Assembly (NCBI GenBank): GCA_031761405.1
Contig: JASEVX010000012.1
Span: forward strand, 24,382,694-24,446,693
Direction of reading: 5' to 3'
DNA: 64,000 nucleotides
DNA from: Serripes groenlandicus
Taxonomy: Eukaryota > Mollusca > Bivalvia > Cardiida > Cardiidae
Of this stretch, positions 59,501-64,000 are shown piece after piece. How positions within the stretch are numbered: position 1 is the first letter of the stretch; each line of letters opens with the position of its first letter. The notes beneath the pieces are model-generated. The model ran no database searches. It had not been told where the DNA came from and saw only the letters and a list, made by a program, of their open reading frames with translations. The position numbers and the translations under genes are program-made.

Positions 59501-60443
59501 ACAACAGTCTTTCCAAGCGACTGGCTGCTCTTCCACATAGACCGCTCTACACAACAGTCTATCCAAGCGACTGGCTGCTCTTCCACATAGACCGCTCCAC
59601 ACAACAGTCTATCCAAGCGACTGGCTGCTCTTCCACATAGACCGCTCTACACAACAGTCTATCCAAGCGACTGGCTGCTCTTCCACATAGACCGCTCTAC
59701 ACAACAGTCTTTCCAAGCGACTGGCTGCTCTTCCACATAGACCGCTCCACACAACAGTATATCCAAGCGACTGGCTGCTCTTCCACATAGACCGCTCCAC
59801 ACAACAGTCTATCCAAGCGACTGGCTGCTCTTCCACATAGACCGCTCTACACAACAGTCTTTCCAAGCGACTGGCTGCTCTTCCACATAGACTACTCCAC
59901 ACAACAGTCTATCCAAGCGACTGGCTGCTCTTCCACATAGACCGCTCTACACAACAGTCTTTCCAAGCGACTGGCTGCTCTTCCACATAGACTACTCCAC
60001 ACAACAGTCTATCCAAGCGACTGGCTGCTCTTCCACATAGACTACTCCACACAACAGTCTATCCAAGCGACTGGCTGCTCTTCCACATAGACCGCTCTAC
60101 ACAACAGTCTTTCCAAGCGACTGGCTGCTCTTCCACATAGACCGCTCTACACAACAGTCTATCCAAGCGACTGGCTGCTCTTCCACATAGACCGCTCTAC
60201 ACAACAGTCTATCCAAGCGACTGGCTGCTCTTCCACATAGACTACTCCACACAACAGTCTATCCAAGCGACTGGCTGCTCTTCCACATAGACCGCTCTAC
60301 ACAACAGTCTATCCAAGCGACTGGCTGCTCTTCCACATAGACCGCTCCACACAACAGTCTATCCAAGCGACTGGCTGCTCTTCCACATAGACCGCTCTAC
60401 ACAACAGTCTTTCCAAGCGGCTGGCTGCTTTTCCACATAGACT
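56544..60443 (+). repeat. 50-bp satellite array, 78 units, born inside SINE-S1
   Basis: 3900 bp with an unbroken 50-bp period: every 300 bases from 56701 to 60301 the phase is identical. Unit begins CTCCACACAACAGTC, contains CCAAGCSACTGGCTGCT and ends CCACATAGAC. It equals the SINE-S1 segment between the CAGTACTCCACAC and CACATAGACTTAG landmarks. Variation is limited to a handful of positions (CTCCAC or CTCTAC, TCTATCC or TCTTTCC, AAGCCA or AAGCGA, CTTTTCC or CTCTTCC, GACCG, GACTG or GACTA). The ~97-codon minus frames are artefacts. Confidence 0.98.
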
Positions 60444-60530
60444 GCATGATCTACAAATAACCGATTCGTTACTAAACGGTATGTTTATCAAGTCGTTGAT
60501 TGAATCGTTTAACGAATTATTTATTAGCAA
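60444..60530. other. Junction after the array
   Basis: GCATGATCTACAAATAACCG follows the last unit; the SINE head expected here is missing, so the right side of the parent SINE was lost. Confidence 0.6.
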
Positions 60531-60814
60531 ACACTTTCCCAAATTTATAACACATCTAGCAGATGACTTTAATTATATAAAGGCAGAGGTTGATAACTCT
60601 CTATAACTCGACAACTGGTCCAACCGAGCAACCGTACTTCAATGTTAGCAATTCTATGAGTATATTTATAAATGCAAATATAATTATCGAAAAGGTTTGA
60701 AAATATTGTTGTAAAAGGAGAAACTGTTCAGCTGGAGCAAACTTCTCCTTTTGCCACAATGGATTTGTTTAAAGTTGTCCGCTCTAGATGCGTCATAATT
60801 CGGGAAACGATTAA
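60531..60814. mobile_element. MITE-B, diverged
   Basis: ACACTTTCCCAAATTTATAA at the left, palindromic centre GAGAAACTGTTCAGCTGGAG, TTCTCCTTTTGCCACAATGG, and GTTGTCCGCTCTAGATGCG to GGGAAACGATTAA at the right. Confidence 0.7.
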
Positions 60815-60925
60815 ACAACAACAACAACAACAACAACAACACTACTAATGCTAATAGTAATAGTAATATAATAACCATACTAATAATAATAATACTAATA
60901 CTAGTTATAATAATAAGGATTTACA
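60815..60925 (+). repeat. (CAA)n and (AATACT)n microsatellites
   Basis: ACAACAACAACAACAACAAC then ACTAATGCTAATAGTAAT and AATAATAATACTAATACTAG. Confidence 0.9.
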
Positions 60926-61077
60926 GTTAATTTAATGAAGGCTAAGATACAATACATGAAGTTATACAAATTGAGGATGACAATCATTCTCTACAATGTG
61001 AACATAAACCATGATTAATGGATCATATTTACACACGCACGTGTTCATAAAGGTAAAATGTATTAAACCCTTTCCCT

Positions 61078-61290
61078 CATATAGACGCTTTCTGACGCCT
61101 CTGCAGCAGACGGCTTTTTGAAAACATAGTGACAAAAGAAGAAATTGCACAACACGTGCAATTTCTCCTTTTGCCACAATGTTTTCCACTTTTTGTCATA
61201 GGTTATCCGTTCAATTATGGAGATTTTCTATGTTTTGAAAAAAATATGTTCAAAGTCGTCTGCTGCAGAATTGTCGTATGAGGGAAAGGG
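61078..61290. mobile_element. MITE-B, best-preserved copy
   Basis: TTAA at both sides (61073-61076 and 61291-61294). Ends CCCTTTCCCTCATATAGACG and GTATGAGGGAAAGGG. Palindromic centre AAATTGCACAACACGTGCAA. Very close to 50736-50957. Confidence 0.93.
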
Positions 61291-61294
61291 TTAA

Positions 61295-61823
61295 TACAAC
61301 CGGGCTAAACAATAAAATAAAACGATGTATTAGACAGACACAAATAATGTTTCATTTTGAATTCGTTGAATTCGTTGAATTAAGTGATTTATATTTACTT
61401 TTAAATGTTTCATTTGACCTGGACATTTTCAACTCAACATGCATTTTGTTCTCAATGAGCAGTAGTTTTATAACCTGCAAATCTGATTTATACGTGACGT
61501 AGCACAAAGAGTGACATTCACGTGAGAAAAATTACATTCATAATTCAAGACAGCAAATATCACGAAATATCAAAGGTAAAATAAACACATGAAATTAAAC
61601 ACTTTTAATTTGAGTACCGCTTCAACATAACTAACCACAATGAACTTTTAAAATGATGGGTTGATAATTTAACGCAAAATGAATAACGTCGTGGTACGCT
61701 ATTTGATGTACAATTTAGGGAAGTTCCCAACGAACGAACGAGTGCTCGTTCGGAATAAGCGGTAAATAAAAACGTGGTTGCTCGTTAGTACCGTAATTTC
61801 AAAATGTTCAACATCTTGTCAGG
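61295..61823. other. No gene recognised
   Basis: AT-rich; small tandem TTGAATTCG near 61358-61378 and the palindrome-like ACGAACGAACGAGTGCTCGT near 61730. Confidence 0.35.
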
Positions 61824-62045
61824 TTTGATTGATTGCTTGGGTTTTAACGCCGTTTTTAACAATTTCTCAGTCATATCACTGCGGCCAGTTCACCTACTCA
61901 TGTGTTTCCTGGTTTCCTCACACCAGTACTTCTTCACACAACAATCTTCCAAAGCAACTGGCTGCTTTTCCACATAGACTTAGCACATTTGTGGAAGACG
62001 AATGACGCATGTCGCAATGACTTTTGTCAAACGTCCGGACTCGAC
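61824..62045 (-). mobile_element. SINE-S1 (minus), head missing
   Basis: TTGATTGATTGCTTGGGTTT, GTCATATCACTGCGGCCAGT, CACCAGTACTTCTTCACACA, CTTTTCCACATAGACTTAGC and GAAGACGAATGACGCATG, then TCAAACGTCCGGACTCGAC. Confidence 0.88.
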
Positions 62046-62217
62046 TTTCGCGACACTGAACCGTGAACTATATGCTTTCAAGGCGCAGTTTCTTTGTGAC
62101 AGGTCAAGCCAATGGGTATCAATTTGGCCAAGTGTCACGTATTGTAAATGATGGTTATGACTAGGGTTGGATATCGAGACCGTTAGGAGATCAAGATCAG
62201 CGTGTGTGTTCGTGTTT

Positions 62218-62355
62218 ATAGTCTGATCATATTCTACAAGCTTCTGATATGACGATTCAGACCACGTAACTTTTAGAGTTTAGAGATAGTAAAATAATAT
62301 ACGAAATATATGCGCAACTCTTTATTGAGAAAGCATAACAATGTATATCATAGCA
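62218..62355 (+). repeat. Dispersed block O, copy 2
   Basis: TATAGTCTGATCATATTCTA, CTGATATGACGATTCAGACC and TACGAAATATATGCGCAACT; see 55339. Confidence 0.75.
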
Positions 62356-62903
62356 ACTGTGCGTTAAGCGGCCATTTCACCTTTTTTTGGTCGATCGGCC
62401 GCAGTTTTTAGAAAATAGTCGGGACCTGCGAGTACTGTCGAGCACTACCCTATACCTTAGGGTCGAAGATCTGGCGCGATCGCTTCAGTCCTCCGAGGGT
62501 CGGGTGCCGAAAAAGTGATCGGCTACTGTTTTTAAAAATGTTGAAAAACAGTAGCCGATCAAAAACCGTCGGCCCGTGGTCGTCTTGGTCGTCCGAGGGT
62601 CCCCGGAAGGTCCAATTGTCTCGCCTTTCGTATAGCCTCTGCCGTTCTCTACCGAGGGTCGTGTACCTGCGGGTACTTGAGCGTACTTTCGCATACTTGC
62701 GCCACGGAAACGTGTCGATCACGTCCGTGATTCGTCACCCCGCCATGGTTCATTGGTCGGGACTCAATCAGGTCAAAAAAGGGACGATTGGAGGCGATTC
62801 AGGACGACAATCGGGCCGATCAAAAAAAATGATTCATCGGGGACAATCTGGTCAAGATTGGGCCGATTGGAAAAAAGCAATCATTGGTGAAATGCAGCCA
62901 TAA
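62355..62903 (+). mobile_element. Block P, long copy
   Basis: Starts TTAAGCGGCCATTTCACC and ends TCATTGGTGAAATGCAGCCA. Contains the segments of the short copy (27541-27856) plus ~230 bp with a hairpin, arms GATCGGCTACTGTTTTT and AAAAACAGTAGCCGATC around 62518-62561, and GGGTACTTGAGCGTAC-type repeats. GC-rich, non-coding. Confidence 0.8.
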
Positions 62904-63094
62904 TACAACACAGGCGTCATAGTTTTCGTTTGAGAAATAATTGAGGGGAAACTAACCATACCTCGTTAAGAGTCAACAAATAGTCTCTCTATATTGTCAA
63001 TAGGCTACAATAATAATGACAGAAATGTTTTTGTATGAGAACATTTTGAGCATTTCACCTAGGACCTTGATACTATAAAAAGAATATATATATA
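62904..63094. other. No feature recognised
   Basis: AT-rich linker. Confidence 0.3.
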
Positions 63095-63327
63095 AGACGT
63101 CCGCGAGAAAACCAACATTGTGGACTCTGCGTAAAGTATCGAGTCGGATCAGCCTAAGCATGCCGCGCAGGCTAACTTGGACAGACACTTTTCGCCTCCT
63201 GTGGATTTTCTGTTTCAGGGATCATTCCTCTATGAGACGGAATGTGTCGGCCTGGATTAGACTGGGCTGATCTGGTTCGAAACATTACGCAGAGACCATA
63301 ATGTTGGTTGTCTCGTGGAACGGTTCA
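63095..63327 (+). mobile_element. MITE-A, internally deleted
   Basis: AAGACGTCCGCGAGAAAACC to TGTCTCGTGGAACGGTTCA; part of the second half is missing. Confidence 0.9.
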
Positions 63328-63337
63328 TATATATGGT

Positions 63338-63435
63338 TCATACACTATAATAATAATAATAATACCAGGGACATATATCTTATCTATGTCCCTGATTCTT
63401 ATCTACGTCCCTGACTCTTATCTACGTCTCTGATA
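63338..63435 (+). repeat. (AAT)n and triplicated hAT-like terminus
   Basis: TAATAATAATAATAATAC, then CAGGGACATATATC, then three copies of a CTTATCTACGTCCCTGA-type unit. A CAGGGAC start and GTCCCTG end look like a collapsed hAT-type element. Confidence 0.6.
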
Positions 63436-63449
63436 ATGCCATATAGAGT

Positions 63450-63640
63450 AGCTCGTCGTAATGCTAACCCTGCAACTCTCAGCGCCAAGGAGGAGAACCA
63501 TAACTACCATTTTTAAAGTCTTTGCTGTGACCTGAACGAGGAACGATCTCGCGACCTCCCGCACTCGAGGCGGACGCTCTAAATCGTAGACGAAGCCCCT
63601 GACATACGAGTGTACATTTAGCTCAGGTGCCCAATTGATG
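63450..63640 (-). mobile_element. SINE-D (minus) with head
   Basis: AGCTCGTCGTAATGCTAACC, TCAGCGCCAAGGAGGAGAAC, then the head in complement GAACGATCTCGCGACCTCCC and CGAGGCGGACGCTCTAAATC. Confidence 0.75.
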
Positions 63641-64000
63641 TTAATGTAAGCGTGTGAAAATACAAACAGTTTAGTCTTTCCAAGAAGACTCGTTCATAGT
63701 ATGTATACCGAGTCTTTACATTTATAATTGTATTATACACCTGCACATTTTTTTCAGGCGCAAATACATGCAGATGGTTATGCGTAGATCAAAGACGACG
63801 GCTTTTAAAAAATTCCCCATCTGACAAGATCACATACCATACGCACTGAAATATGATGTGAAGTCATTGAAATATGAATTATACTTAATCTAAATGTGGA
63901 GGCTGGGCATGGTTCATACGCCACTCATTTATTTTATGTCATTTCTTTATTTAGAATAATTTATTCCGTTATACATGGTTTATAGTAACAGTAAAATCAT
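63641..64000. other. No gene recognised
   Basis: AT-rich; no match in the window. Confidence 0.3.

Noticed and set aside
56544..60443. CRISPR array or coding repeat protein
   Set aside because: No spacers; period 50 is not a multiple of 3 and the frames are interrupted by variant stops.
62450..62903. Overlapping open frames on both strands (69-121 codons)
   Set aside because: They coincide with GC-rich block P and its hairpin; the short copy at 27.5 kb does not conserve any frame.

Overview
The window reads as intergenic or intronic DNA from a repeat-rich animal genome, most likely a heterodont bivalve mollusc. The reasons are AT-rich sequence, several tRNA-headed SINE families, foldback MITEs, CR1/Jockey-type LINE fragments, and a block of degenerate ~140-bp repeats (19.3-20.6 kb) of a kind I associate with molluscs from memory. 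The species call is not secure. I found no complete host gene. The only convincing protein-coding remains belong to transposable elements: four decayed non-LTR retrotransposons (about 16.3-17.4, 21.5-22.7, 25.1-27.0 and 48.4-49.5 kb), a LINE 3' end near 43 kb, and a decayed PIF/Harbinger element at 7.8-9.0 kb carrying remains of its transposase and its MADF/Myb-like partner protein. No tRNA, rRNA or CRISPR locus is supported; tRNA-like stretches are SINE heads.

Labels used below. MITE-A: ~260-bp foldback element with TIR TGAGCCGTCCCGCGAGAAAA. MITE-B: ~220-bp TTAA-flanked element with TIR CCCTTTCCC. MITE-I and MITE-J: two further hairpin MITEs. SINE-S1, C, D, E and Asp: SINEs with different tRNA-like heads. 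Blocks C', F, G, H, K, L, M, N, O, P: dispersed repeats without coding capacity.

Layout. 0-5.4 kb: MITE-A/B copies, a long AGT microsatellite, a SINE and a foldback MITE. 5.5-28 kb: a mosaic in which blocks F, G, N and others left of about 11-12 kb recur in inverted, mirrored order to the right, interrupted by LINEs, the 140-bp repeats and an 887-bp TTAA element; this looks like an old large palindrome. 28-37 kb: MITEs, SINEs and three tandem arrays (270 bp x4; 17/22 bp inside a MITE-A; 25/30 bp). 37-50 kb: nested SINEs and MITEs, a 247-bp hairpin MITE, a hAT-like MITE, a 350-bp foldback and a CR1-like reverse transcriptase fragment. 50-56 kb: MITE-B copies and a 0.9-kb ATTG-type array next to a SINE tail. 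56.5-60.4 kb: 78 tandem 50-bp units inside a SINE. 60.4-64 kb: scattered MITEs and SINEs.

The most unusual theme is repeated birth of tandem arrays from inside dispersed transposable elements. At least three arrays still sit in their parental element with their ends intact or partly intact, and two (MITE-A and SINE-S1) show which parental segment was amplified.
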